In this document: in pieces, positions 8,463 to 17,190 of the stretch | Layout of the letters: each line of letters starts with the position of its first letter | Numbering within the stretch: position 1 is the stretch's first letter | Origin: Bacteroidales bacterium | Lineage (GTDB): Bacteria; Bacteroidota; Bacteroidia; Bacteroidales; ML635J-15 | DNA: 64,000 nt | Reading direction: 5' to 3' | NCBI GenBank assembly: GCA_017620015.1 | Contig: JAFZRE010000001.1 | Coordinates: 99,968 to 163,967, forward strand | Notes under the pieces: generated by a model | Told to the model about the DNA's origin: nothing | The model's input: the letters and a program-made list of their open reading frames with translations, nothing else | The model's database searches: none | Translations under genes and position numbers: made by a program

Positions 8463-10997
8463 ATGAATGTCTCTGCGGGCAAAAGAAACTATGTAGCAAT
8501 ACTATCCCATACGATAGCGTTAGTGGTTTTTATTGTCTTCTCTGCAATTTTCTCGAAAATGTTTGTAGTAGATAATAATATTAATTTCGTAGAAAATCAA
8601 ACCGCAAATCAAATTTTACAACAGAAAGCCCATTGGGACGATGCTTCCTATTTAGGACGGCCACAGATTACTCCCGAAGCACAACCCACTGACAACAACC
8701 TATTTACAAAAATAATTTCAGGAATTAAACATACAGGCAACATCCTGCCATTCATAATCATACTTGCATCGCTGATTGGAATATACATACTACTCAACTG
8801 TTTGAAAACAAGTCCAGCAAGCGCAATATTGGGTTCTCTAACATTTGGATTCTTCTCATACAGCATAGCCGAACTACAAACTGGAGAATTTACCGAAATG
8901 ATTGCCATAAGCATCATTCCATACATACTTGCAGGAATCGTGCTTACATTCAACGGCAGAAAAATCATTGGCACAATCATAACACTGATAGCCACAGCTT
9001 TGCTGACAGCCACTTGTCACTATCAAATTTTGTACTACACACTACTTTGCGCCGTCGCATACATAATATACGCACTTGTCACGAAAGAGAAAAAAGCAAA
9101 GCAAAATCTTGTGTCTCTCGCAATTACAATTGCCGTACTTGTTGGCGGAATATTCACAAACAGCGAAACACTTTTCTACGAATACGAATATTCAAAATAC
9201 GCCGAAAGCCCATTGCCAGACTACAATATCGAAAATCCATACTTCGACGATGCTGGTGAATCAATGTCGCTTCTAATACCGAACATAAAAGGCGGGAAAT
9301 CAGCATCAAAACTTTCCAACAGTTCTGAAACACAGCAGTTGCTCGAACCACTTTTCGGACAGGAAAATGCGACAAAGTTGACTGAAAAATCACCTGTATA
9401 TTTTGGCAAACGGCACTTCAGCAACGGCACGACATACATCGGCGCATTGGCAATACTTTTAGCACTATTCGGAAGTATATGTAGCCACAGAAAAATCAAA
9501 TGGGCATTTATTACAATATCCATATTGTCAATAATACTTTCATGTGGCAATATCGAATATTTTATCACTAAAAATATTCCGTTATTCTATAATTTTAGCC
9601 ATTTCTCAAATATTTTAATAATTTCTGCAATTGGCATATCGGTTCTGGCAGCTCTCGGAACAGATGAAATCATAAATCACAATTCCGAAATAAGTGAAAA
9701 AAAGAAAATCATCTCTCTCTACATATCGACAGGAATTTTGTCAGTCATTCTTCTTATTTTTGTCATCATCCCGTCAATCGCCGGAGACCATAGTTCAGAC
9801 CGGAACAACATGGCAGAAATTGGCGTTTCGGAAATGCTGGCATCGTATATGCCTCAGGACATAGAATACGCCGAAGCCGTTGCGGAATTTAAGAACGACT
9901 ACATAACAGCCATACGCAGCGACAGGGTTTCTCTGGTCCGTCGCGATGCAGCCAAATCGTTGGTTTTCATTCTAATCGGAGCATCAATTGCATTTTTTGC
10001 CATACGGAAAAAGCTAAACGGAAAAATCGTAGCAGGCACCCTCGCCGTACTGGTACTGGCAGACTCCACATTTGTTAATTTGCGAGACCTCGGCACAGAC
10101 AAGACAGAAACTGCACAACCAACACAAAACATTGCAGACAAAACCATTATGTCTGACAAAGGAACATTCCGGGTCCTTGACATCAGCTACGATGCCGTAC
10201 AAAGCGACAATACAACTCACCTAAAATTCAATTCGCTTGGCGGTGGTGACAGCTACTACACCAAACGTTATGCGACTCTATGCGACTCAATTCTAAACAA
10301 GGAGCTTGCCCTTACGCGATACAACATTCTGTCGTGGGCGCAAAGGGATGGTATGTCGCTGGAAGAAATTCAGGAAATTTTCACCAACAAGTACAAGTCG
10401 CCTATTCTCGATATGCTCAACGTAAAGTACATTATACTCTCGGAAAAAGCAGAACCTCTTGAAAACAAACATGCTTCGGGTAATGTCTGGTTCGTCGACA
10501 GCATCAGGATTGCCGTTTCAGAAACGTTGGAGCTCGCCAAGTTACAGCACATCGATACAAAAAAGACTGCTATCGTAAACGAAAAGTACAAGTCGGAATT
10601 TGCCGATGTGGAATTTTCTATCGACAGTACCGACCTCATTGAAATGACCTACCGCAAAGGCGATACCATAAAATACAAGTCGTCGTGCAAAGGCAACCGT
10701 CTGGCTGTTTTTTCCGAAACCTTCTACCCCAAAGGCTGGAAAGCAAGGATTGACGGGGAAAAAGCATCGTTCTTCAGATGCAACTACATACTGCGCGGAA
10801 TGATAATCCCGGCAGGCGAACACGAAATAGAATTCAGCTATATGCCAAAGACCGCTAAAATCGGAGGAATGGTTTCGCTGATTTGTAACATATTGACATT
10901 AACTATGATTGCATTTTTGTGCACAATATACATTATAAAAAAGATACGGCGCAAAAAACAACCGAAAACATTGAATCATGACTTTGAAATTCGATAA
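8463..10997 (+). CDS. YfhO-like integral membrane protein
   Basis: An 844-residue polytopic membrane protein. Hydrophobic segments begin at once (ILSHTIALVVFIVFSAIFS) and continue in clusters to about residue 520, followed by a large extracytoplasmic-type domain and a last TM helix near the C terminus (MVSLICNILTLTMIAFLCTIYII). The block ETFYPKGWKARIDG...RGMIIPAGEHEIEFSYMP is characteristic of YfhO-family proteins, which in Firmicutes relate to GT-C type glycosylation of teichoic acids; the role in Bacteroidota is not settled. The last 20 bases overlap the start of dapF, so the two are co-transcribed and probably coupled, although no functional link is obvious. Confidence 0.85.
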   Translation: MNVSAGKRNYVAILSHTIALVVFIVFSAIFSKMFVVDNNINFVENQTANQILQQKAHWDDASYLGRPQITPEAQPTDNNLFTKIISGIKHTGNILPFIIILASLIGIYILLNCLKTSPASAILGSLTFGFFSYSIAELQTGEFTEMIAISIIPYILAGIVLTFNGRKIIGTIITLIATALLTATCHYQILYYTLLCAVAYIIYALVTKEKKAKQNLVSLAITIAVLVGGIFTNSETLFYEYEYSKYAESPLPDYNIENPYFDDAGESMSLLIPNIKGGKSASKLSNSSETQQLLEPLFGQENATKLTEKSPVYFGKRHFSNGTTYIGALAILLALFGSICSHRKIKWAFITISILSIILSCGNIEYFITKNIPLFYNFSHFSNILIISAIGISVLAALGTDEIINHNSEISEKKKIISLYISTGILSVILLIFVIIPSIAGDHSSDRNNMAEIGVSEMLASYMPQDIEYAEAVAEFKNDYITAIRSDRVSLVRRDAAKSLVFILIGASIAFFAIRKKLNGKIVAGTLAVLVLADSTFVNLRDLGTDKTETAQPTQNIADKTIMSDKGTFRVLDISYDAVQSDNTTHLKFNSLGGGDSYYTKRYATLCDSILNKELALTRYNILSWAQRDGMSLEEIQEIFTNKYKSPILDMLNVKYIILSEKAEPLENKHASGNVWFVDSIRIAVSETLELAKLQHIDTKKTAIVNEKYKSEFADVEFSIDSTDLIEMTYRKGDTIKYKSSCKGNRLAVFSETFYPKGWKARIDGEKASFFRCNYILRGMIIPAGEHEIEFSYMPKTAKIGGMVSLICNILTLTMIAFLCTIYIIKKIRRKKQPKTLNHDFEIR

Positions 10998-11754
10998 ATA
11001 TCAAGGTGCAGGCAACGATTTCGTCATCGTCAACAACCTCGACGGAAAGCACGACTTGTCGGGCGAACAGATAGCACGGCTTTGCGACAGGCGTTTTGGC
11101 ATTGGTGCCGACGGACTTATCCTTGTCGAAAAAAGCAACGATGCCGACTTTGCAATGAAATTCTACAATTCCGACGGCAAAACCGCCAGCATGTGCGGAA
11201 ACGGAGGACGCTGCATTGCAAGATATGCCTTCGACAACGGAATCGCAGCCAAAACAATGAAATTTGCAGCCGAAGATGGCCTACACGAAGCCGAAATCAT
11301 CGACAGTGAAAACGTAAGAATCAAGATGATAAATGTAGGAAACGTAAATGTCTTCGACGATGGAATGTGGACAAACACCGGCGTTCCTCACTTTGTAAAG
11401 TTTGTTGATGATATTGACAAGGTTGACATTGCCACCGAAGGCCGCAAACTTGCCGACGACAAGCGTTTCGCACCAGACAGGACAAACGTAAATTTCACCG
11501 ACAATGCAAACGGGTTCAGATTAAGGACTTACGAGCGAGGCGTTGAAGGCGAAACCTTGGCTTGCGGAACAGGAACAGTGGCTACAGCATTGTGTATCAA
11601 TACGAAAAAAGGAACGCCATCCCCTATCGCACTGAACGCAAAAGGTGGCTTGCTAAAGGTTTACTTTGAAAAAAAAGAGAACGGATATGAAAATATATGG
11701 CTCGAAGGGCCAGCTGTAAAAGTATTTGAAGGAAAAACAGATGGAATCGAATAG
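10978..11754 (+). CDS. dapF: Diaminopimelate epimerase
   Basis: Converts LL- to meso-diaminopimelate for lysine and peptidoglycan synthesis. The 258 residues carry both catalytic cysteine blocks: MCGNGGRC (residues about 71-78) and LACGTGTVATA (about 190-200). The N-terminal KYQGAGNDFVIV is also standard. Length is slightly short of the usual 265-280 but complete. The ATG lies inside the end of the upstream YfhO-like gene, and its own end overlaps the PHP gene, making a tight operon. Confidence 0.97.
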   Translation: MTLKFDKYQGAGNDFVIVNNLDGKHDLSGEQIARLCDRRFGIGADGLILVEKSNDADFAMKFYNSDGKTASMCGNGGRCIARYAFDNGIAAKTMKFAAEDGLHEAEIIDSENVRIKMINVGNVNVFDDGMWTNTGVPHFVKFVDDIDKVDIATEGRKLADDKRFAPDRTNVNFTDNANGFRLRTYERGVEGETLACGTGTVATALCINTKKGTPSPIALNAKGGLLKVYFEKKENGYENIWLEGPAVKVFEGKTDGIE

Positions 11755-12637
11755 TATAGGAAACGAAAATATCATGAAATCGCCGAAATTCGACTTGCAC
11801 GTACACACCACTGCTTCCGATGGCAGTTTGGATGCTCAACAAATTGTAGCAGAAGCAAAACATATTGGTCTGACTACAATGGCAATCACCGACCATGACA
11901 CAATAGGAAATGTTGAGAAATGCATAGAAGAAGGCAAAAAACAGGGTATTCGCATAATTGCAGGCGTTGAACTGAGCGCAGAAGTTGATAGTGGGAAAAT
12001 GCACATTCTTGGATATGGCATCGACCCCAACAACAATGAGTTCAACATTGTGATGAAAATGCTTCGCGAAGCAAGGGAAGAAAGGAATAAAAATATAATC
12101 GAAGCCCTCAAGTGCTTGTTCAAGATTGAAATCAGCCTTGAAGATGTTGAAAAGCATGCAAAAGGAGAATCTGTTGGTAAGCCTCACATTGCAGCAGCAA
12201 TCGTTGAGAAAGGCTATTGCAGCGACATCGAAACCGTTTTCAAAAAAATATTAGGCAAGAAGTGCCTGGATGGTATTAACAGGAAAAAACTCCCACCAAG
12301 AACTTGCATCGAACTGATAAACAAAGCTGGTGGAATTGCCTTCCTAGCCCATCCTAATTCGCTGAAACTGTCAAGAGAAAAGACTTTCGCAAAAATAAAG
12401 GAGCTGCAACGATACGGACTTGCAGGCATTGAAGCCTACCACAGCAGTTTTTCGCAAACACAAAGCAACGCATACGTAAAAATGGCGAATGAACTTGGAC
12501 TAATGATTTCGTGCGGCAGCGACTTCCACGGACCAGAAGTAAAAAAGGATGTGAAACTCGGAACTGGAATCAACGGAAACCTGCCTACCTACAACGAAGA
12601 AATAATCGCTCCGCTTTTGAAAGCATTAAATATGTAA
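11741..12637 (+). CDS. PHP-domain phosphoesterase
   Basis: 298 residues of the PHP (polymerase and histidinol phosphatase) metal-dependent family, close to the RNase AM/nucleoside 3',5'-bisphosphate phosphatase group (YciV-like). Metal-ligand motifs are visible: DLHVHTTASDG at the start, TDHDT, then GVELSAEVD, FLAHPN, and a C-terminal GSDFHGP. I chose the ATG at 11741 because GAAGGA lies 7 bases upstream; an in-frame ATG at 11774 is possible, and a TTG at 11726 is less likely. It overlaps dapF by 14 bases and is followed 4 bases later by ispG. The exact substrate cannot be read from sequence. Confidence 0.88.
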   Translation: MESNSIGNENIMKSPKFDLHVHTTASDGSLDAQQIVAEAKHIGLTTMAITDHDTIGNVEKCIEEGKKQGIRIIAGVELSAEVDSGKMHILGYGIDPNNNEFNIVMKMLREAREERNKNIIEALKCLFKIEISLEDVEKHAKGESVGKPHIAAAIVEKGYCSDIETVFKKILGKKCLDGINRKKLPPRTCIELINKAGGIAFLAHPNSLKLSREKTFAKIKELQRYGLAGIEAYHSSFSQTQSNAYVKMANELGLMISCGSDFHGPEVKKDVKLGTGINGNLPTYNEEIIAPLLKALNM

Positions 12638-12641
12638 CAAA

Positions 12642-14024
12642 ATGGAAAACAAGGTTTTTGCACATGAAGTTAGAGTCGGCAACGTTCCGATTGGAGGCGA
12701 AAACAAGATTGCCATCCAGAGCATGACCAATGTGCCTGTTGGTGACATTCAAGCATCTGTAAACCAATGCAAACAGCTTTTCGACGCAGGTGCCGACCTT
12801 ATAAGGCTCTCTGTACCTCGCACACCCGACATCGACAGCCTGAAACAAGTCAAAAAACAACTCGAATCCGACGGATACAAGAAGCCCTTGGTTGCCGACG
12901 TGCATTTCAGTGCTCAGATTGCCGAAGAATGTGCCAGAATAGTCGAAAAAGTAAGGATAAACCCAGGCAACTACATCGACAAGCGAGCTATCTTCAAGGA
13001 GCTGAATCTCAGCAACCTCGAATACAACCTTGAACTTGAAAAAATCCACGACAGACTGGTTCCGCTCATCAAAGTATGCCGAGAACACGGCACCGCAATA
13101 AGAATCGGCTCGAACCACGGTTCTCTGTCCGACAGGATTTTGTCGCGCTACGGCAACACGGCTCGCGGAATGGTCGAAGCAGCAATGGAATTCATCAGTA
13201 TTTTCGAAGCCGAAAATTTCCACAACCTTGTCATTTCGATGAAGGCCAGCAACGTAAAGGTCATGACCGAATCGTGCGAATTGCTAAACAAACGGATGAT
13301 TGAAACCGGACATGTTTACCCTCAGCACCTTGGCGTTACAGAAGCTGGTGCCGGCACAGACGCAAGAATAAAGTCGTGCCTCGGAATTGCCTACCTGCTC
13401 AACAAAGGCATTGGCGACACAATAAGGATTTCGCTGACCGAAAATCCCGTAAACGAGATAACTTTTGCCAAGAAATTCATGACCGAATTCGGTGAAAAGA
13501 AGGCTTACTCGGAACAAAATACCGCCACCAACTATGTTGGCTCTGTAAATTTCACACCAAAGTCAACCGATCCCGAAACCGCCATTTCCGAAACCTGCAT
13601 TTCGCTAGCCAACGGCCTAATCGACAGAAAGATAACCAACTTGCAAATAAATGGCAACATAGCAGGAATCGACAACAAGGATTTCGTTGCCGACATCATG
13701 CAGGCAGCAGGAATCGCCGTCAGCAAAGCCGAATTCATTTCGTGCCCTGGTTGCGGACGTACCAACTACGACTTGGAACGCATTTCGGAAGCAGTGAAAC
13801 GCGAATTTTCGCACCTAAAAGGACTGAAAATCGCTACCATGGGTTGCGTTGTTAACGGTCCTGGCGAAATGGCCGATGCCGACTACGGATGCGTTGGCAG
13901 CACTAAGGACCATGTGATAATTTACAAAGGACAAACGCCTATTATCCGCGACGTTCCGCAGGACGATGCCGTCGAGATGCTAAGGAAAGTCATTGCCGAC
14001 AATGGCGACTGGAAGGAAAAGTAA
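12642..14024 (+). CDS. ispG: 4-hydroxy-3-methylbut-2-enyl diphosphate synthase (IspG/GcpE), short large-type
   Basis: Penultimate MEP-pathway enzyme; it uses a [4Fe-4S] cluster to make HMBPP for isoprenoids. The TIM-barrel half is clear (IQSMTNVPVGD, VADVHFS, RINPGNYIDK, IRIGSNHGSLSDR), and so is the cluster domain with CPGCGRT and MGCVVNGPGE. The N-terminal half resembles the large, plant/Bacteroidota type (RIGSNHGSLSDRILSRYGNT), which normally carries an inserted A* domain and is about 600 residues or more. Here only about 85 residues separate the barrel from CPGCG, giving 460 in total. Catalytic elements are intact, so it should work. It sits in the same operon as dapF and the aminopeptidase. 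Confidence 0.95.
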   Translation: MENKVFAHEVRVGNVPIGGENKIAIQSMTNVPVGDIQASVNQCKQLFDAGADLIRLSVPRTPDIDSLKQVKKQLESDGYKKPLVADVHFSAQIAEECARIVEKVRINPGNYIDKRAIFKELNLSNLEYNLELEKIHDRLVPLIKVCREHGTAIRIGSNHGSLSDRILSRYGNTARGMVEAAMEFISIFEAENFHNLVISMKASNVKVMTESCELLNKRMIETGHVYPQHLGVTEAGAGTDARIKSCLGIAYLLNKGIGDTIRISLTENPVNEITFAKKFMTEFGEKKAYSEQNTATNYVGSVNFTPKSTDPETAISETCISLANGLIDRKITNLQINGNIAGIDNKDFVADIMQAAGIAVSKAEFISCPGCGRTNYDLERISEAVKREFSHLKGLKIATMGCVVNGPGEMADADYGCVGSTKDHVIIYKGQTPIIRDVPQDDAVEMLRKVIADNGDWKEK

Positions 14025-14025
14025 G

Positions 14026-15258
14026 ATGAACTCATTGGAACGCGAATTTCACACACAAAACCGCCACAAATTGCTTGACCAAATCGGCAACGGCGATACC
14101 GTGATATTATTTTCGGCAAATCCGCAGTCGCGCAACGCAAACCAGTTTTTCCGCTACCGCCAAAACTCAGACATATTGTATTACAGCGGAATACAGCAGG
14201 AAGAAACTATACTTCTTCTACACAAGAAAAACACGACCGAAGCCGAAGAATATGCCTTCATTATCGAGCCAACCGAACACATAAACGTGTGGACAGGCAT
14301 AAAACTTACCAAAGCCGAAATCACCAATGTTTCGGGCATAGCCAATGTGGAATATCTCGACAAGTTCGACAGCATTGCCGATGAAATCATAAATTCGGGC
14401 CAAGGCAGAGTATTTCTATCGTTCGGCAACAACATCCGCAAGGCAGAATACATAAATTTCCGGCAAGAAGCATGGAAGAAACTGCACAGCAATCTGGATT
14501 TCTACGACATTGACCCTATAACAACGACTTTGCGACTGCAAAAATCCGAATACGAAATAGGTTGCATACGCGAAGCGATAAGGATTACAAAAAATGCATT
14601 CGCCGAAGTTAGCAAGATTATCCGCCCAGGCATCCACGAATACGAAATCGAAGCCGAATTCTACAAGCAAATCCGCGGATGCGGATGCGATGGTTTTGCA
14701 TACCAGCCTGTTATTTCGTCGGGAAGCAACAACTGCATTTTGCAAAGCATAAACAATCAAGGCATTTGCCACGATGGCGACCTGCTGATTATGGACGTTG
14801 GTGCCGAATACAAGGGCTATGCCGCTGACATTACACGCACAATTCCAATAAACGGCAAATTTTCGCCACGACAGCAACAGGTTTACGACGAAATAATGTC
14901 GATTCAACGGCAAATAAAGCAATATTACGTCCCGGGCTCATCCATTGACCGCATACATTCCGAATTTGAAAAACTGATGCTCGAAGCACTGCAAAAACTC
15001 AATCTGGTCACGAAAGACGAAATAGCGCATCAGGAATCGGTACACACAACCGTAAAGCGATATTCACCGCACCTCTGCTCGCATTTCATAGGACTTGACG
15101 TACACGATGTCGGAAATCGACACACAATATTGAAAAGCGGTATGGTAATGAGTTGCGAACCAGCCATTTATATTCCCGAAGAAGGTTTCGGTATAAGAAT
15201 GGAAACAGATATGCTTGTTGGCGAAAAACCTGTTGATTTGGGAGATATTTCATATTAA
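14026..15258 (+). CDS. pepP: Xaa-Pro aminopeptidase (aminopeptidase P, M24B)
   Basis: A 410-residue cytosolic dimetal peptidase releasing the N-terminal residue before proline. An N-terminal creatinase-like domain (to about residue 165) precedes the pita-bread domain with the metal ligands: DVGAEYKGYAADITRT (two Asp), HFIGLDVHDVG (His), SCEPAIYIPEEG (Glu) and GIRMETDMLV (Glu). ATG 14026 lies one base after the ispG stop; a TTG at 13993 would extend it into ispG and is unlikely. The C terminus is short, stopping at VDLGDISY, where relatives usually go on for a further segment. Its stop codon overlaps that of the convergent RAYT transposase. Confidence 0.93.
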   Translation: MNSLEREFHTQNRHKLLDQIGNGDTVILFSANPQSRNANQFFRYRQNSDILYYSGIQQEETILLLHKKNTTEAEEYAFIIEPTEHINVWTGIKLTKAEITNVSGIANVEYLDKFDSIADEIINSGQGRVFLSFGNNIRKAEYINFRQEAWKKLHSNLDFYDIDPITTTLRLQKSEYEIGCIREAIRITKNAFAEVSKIIRPGIHEYEIEAEFYKQIRGCGCDGFAYQPVISSGSNNCILQSINNQGICHDGDLLIMDVGAEYKGYAADITRTIPINGKFSPRQQQVYDEIMSIQRQIKQYYVPGSSIDRIHSEFEKLMLEALQKLNLVTKDEIAHQESVHTTVKRYSPHLCSHFIGLDVHDVGNRHTILKSGMVMSCEPAIYIPEEGFGIRMETDMLVGEKPVDLGDISY

Positions 15259-15815
15259 TCTAGCAATTCATCTAAATCCCATTTTACCACATTGTTTTCA
15301 ATATATTCTGCAATTGCATTCATTTCTGTAGAATTACGAACAATATGATCATAAAATCGTGGTTGCCATGCGAATGGTATTGAATGTTCGTTTGCAAATT
15401 TTGTTATGGCTGATTTTAAACCGCGAATAACAACAGACAAGGTATTTTGTTTTGGCGACAATGATGACATATATTCATTTTTTTCATTTGTAGCGTCGTT
15501 GCGCGCAACGACTCTACGAGATTTTGAATATTTTTCATCATTTAATCCAAATTCGTTATTAATTGTCACAATTGCATGAATATGATTTGGCATTACAACC
15601 CAAACAGGAATTTCCGAATATGGATAATGTGCTGTAACATTTCTGAATTGCACATCTGCAAACAAACCAATATCTGTCAGATTCATTTTTTCATCAGCAA
15701 TTTCTCCAAAATAATGTTCCTTATCTTTGGTACAGATAGTTACAAAATACATTCCTCCATTATATTCGTGCCAAGATGCTCTAATATTTATCGGATATTT
15801 GATTATTTCTAACAC
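15255..15815 (-). CDS. REP-associated tyrosine transposase (RAYT, Y1_Tnp/IS200-like)
   Basis: 186 residues of the HUH single-strand transposase family that handles REP palindromes. The HUH motif appears as VVMPNHIHAIV (about residues 73-83). The family-typical C-terminal part is SVVIRGLKSAITKFA, then WQPRFYDHIVRN and AEYIENNVVKW, where a Tyr of YI is the probable nucleophile. No terminal IS ends were found, so it behaves as a single domesticated gene. A perfect 18-bp palindrome of the REP type lies inside the coding sequence (15495-15512) and is translated in frame as part of RRVVARNDAT. REP-like palindromes elsewhere in the window share this GTCGTTGC core. Confidence 0.9.
   Translation of the reverse strand: MLEIIKYPINIRASWHEYNGGMYFVTICTKDKEHYFGEIADEKMNLTDIGLFADVQFRNVTAHYPYSEIPVWVVMPNHIHAIVTINNEFGLNDEKYSKSRRVVARNDATNEKNEYMSSLSPKQNTLSVVIRGLKSAITKFANEHSIPFAWQPRFYDHIVRNSTEMNAIAEYIENNVVKWDLDELLD
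15490..15517. repeat. REP-like palindrome inside the RAYT gene
   Basis: The core GTCGTTGCGCGCAACGAC (15495-15512) is a perfect palindrome, and the flanks GTAG and CTAC extend it with one mismatch. A near-identical core occurs at 46518-46535. Confidence 0.85.
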
Positions 15816-15869
15816 TATTATTCATTATTGATATTGCAAAAATACAAAAAAATCACATAAAAAAAACTA

Positions 15870-15900
15870 TTGCATAAAACACTCCAAGCAACTATCTTTG
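15870..15900 (+). promoter_or_regulatory. Promoter of the ROK kinase gene
   Basis: A -7 box TATCTTTG (15893-15900) has a TTG 20 bases upstream (15870-15872). This fits the Bacteroidota TTTG-N19-TAnnTTTG pattern and lies 27 bases before the ATG. Confidence 0.7.
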
Positions 15901-15927
15901 TCCGACAGAATTTAAAACAACACGACA

Positions 15928-16995
15928 ATGATAGTACTGACACTTGATGCAGGCGGAAGCAAATTCGTATTTTCTGCAATAAAGGACGGAAAATTCATAG
16001 GTGAATCGAAAAAAATTCCATCAAACGGACACGATTTGGACAAATGTCTGCTTGGAATAATTGACGGCTTCAAGCAGCAGCAGAAAGCCGTTGGCGAACC
16101 GATAGATGCTATTAGTTTCGCATTTCCCGGTCCTGCCAACTACCGCGAAGGCATCATAGGCAATACAGAGAATCTCAAGGGATTCCGTGGCGGTGTTCCA
16201 TTGAAGGCCATGCTCGAAAATATCTTCAAGGTGCCAGTATTCATCAATAACGACGGCGACCTCTATACATACGGCGAATCGCTTGCCGGCTCGCTTCCAC
16301 TCATCAATGCACAGCTGCAGAAGGCTGGCAACAAGATGCAATACCACAACGTCGTCGGTCTTACCATTGGCTCGGGCTTCGGCGGTGGCTTTGTACACGA
16401 CAAGGTATTGATTACCGGCGACAACGTTACTGCCTGCGAAATATGGAAAATGTCGAACCGCCTCGACCCCGACCGCAACTGCGAGGAACTGATAGCTATA
16501 CGTTCGCTACGAAGATTCTACTCCGAATATGCAAAGATTCCGTTCGACGACACTCCAATGCCACGCGAAATATACCTCATCGGCATGGGTAAGGAAAAGG
16601 GCAACAAGACTGCTGCAAAAAAAGCTTTCTTCCGCATGGGCGAATGCCTTGGCGATGCAGTAGCAAACATGATAACCCTATTTGATGGTATTGTAGTAAT
16701 CGGCGGGGGTGTTTCAGGTGCTCGCGAACTCATAATTCCTGGTGTAGAAAAGGAACTGAAACACAATTTCCTTTCACTATCCCGAATAACACAGAACGTT
16801 TATTGTCTCAACAAACCCGAGCAGCTAGCCGAATTTGTGAAGCCAGAAAGCAAGACTTTGAAAGTGCCTCTGTCGGACAAGACCGTGGAATACTCATATA
16901 TGCCTAAGTGCGGTTATGTTTTCTCATCATTCGATACCAGCATGATGATAAACATCGGTGCATACCACTTTGCAAAGGAAATGCTTAATAAATAG
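15928..16995 (+). CDS. ROK family sugar kinase / glucokinase-like protein
   Basis: 355 residues of the ROK fold. The phosphate-1 loop appears at the N terminus (LDAGGSKFVFSAI), a sugar-binding FINNDGDLYTYGE block at about residue 110, and GLTIGSGFGGGFV as the phosphate-2/ATP motif; VVIGGGVSGARELI is the adenosine motif. The asparagine-aspartate pair in NNDGD supplies the usual catalytic Asp. The classical ROK zinc motif (CxCGxxGC) is missing, so this belongs to the zinc-less type. It may phosphorylate glucose, N-acetylglucosamine or a related hexose; the sequence does not decide. It has its own promoter and no co-directional operon partner close by. Confidence 0.85.
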   Translation: MIVLTLDAGGSKFVFSAIKDGKFIGESKKIPSNGHDLDKCLLGIIDGFKQQQKAVGEPIDAISFAFPGPANYREGIIGNTENLKGFRGGVPLKAMLENIFKVPVFINNDGDLYTYGESLAGSLPLINAQLQKAGNKMQYHNVVGLTIGSGFGGGFVHDKVLITGDNVTACEIWKMSNRLDPDRNCEELIAIRSLRRFYSEYAKIPFDDTPMPREIYLIGMGKEKGNKTAAKKAFFRMGECLGDAVANMITLFDGIVVIGGGVSGARELIIPGVEKELKHNFLSLSRITQNVYCLNKPEQLAEFVKPESKTLKVPLSDKTVEYSYMPKCGYVFSSFDTSMMINIGAYHFAKEMLNK

Positions 16996-17058
16996 CAAAA
17001 GCCTTAATTATCAGCCATATAGCAATATTTTATTCCCCAAACATATAATTTATTAAGC

Positions 17059-17092
17059 ATCAACACAATAATAAAATTATTAGTGCGTTGAT
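17059..17092. promoter_or_regulatory. Candidate operator palindrome upstream of exbB
   Basis: Near-perfect 34-bp palindrome (ATCAACACAATAATAA opposite TTATTAGTGCGTTGAT, two mismatches). It is followed at 17106-17121 by a smaller GTTGAT/ATCAAC hairpin with the same half-site. It lies about 60 bases upstream of the exbB -7 box. A repressor site or an early RNA structure is possible. Confidence 0.4.
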
Positions 17093-17151
17093 TTAACAGA
17101 AATGTGTTGATAAAAATCAACTTGCAACTGGATTTGTATGGATATTGGCAA

Positions 17152-17159
17152 TACTTTTG
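17152..17159 (+). promoter_or_regulatory. Probable -7 box of the exbB-exbD-tonB operon
   Basis: TACTTTTG matches TAnnTTTG, 31 bases before ATG 17191. A TTTG at 17133-17136 is closer than ideal (15 bases). The box supports the ATG at 17191 over the earlier GTG at 17104. Confidence 0.5.
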
Positions 17160-17190
17160 CAATCGTCAAATTAAATTAAAGGCAAAGAAT

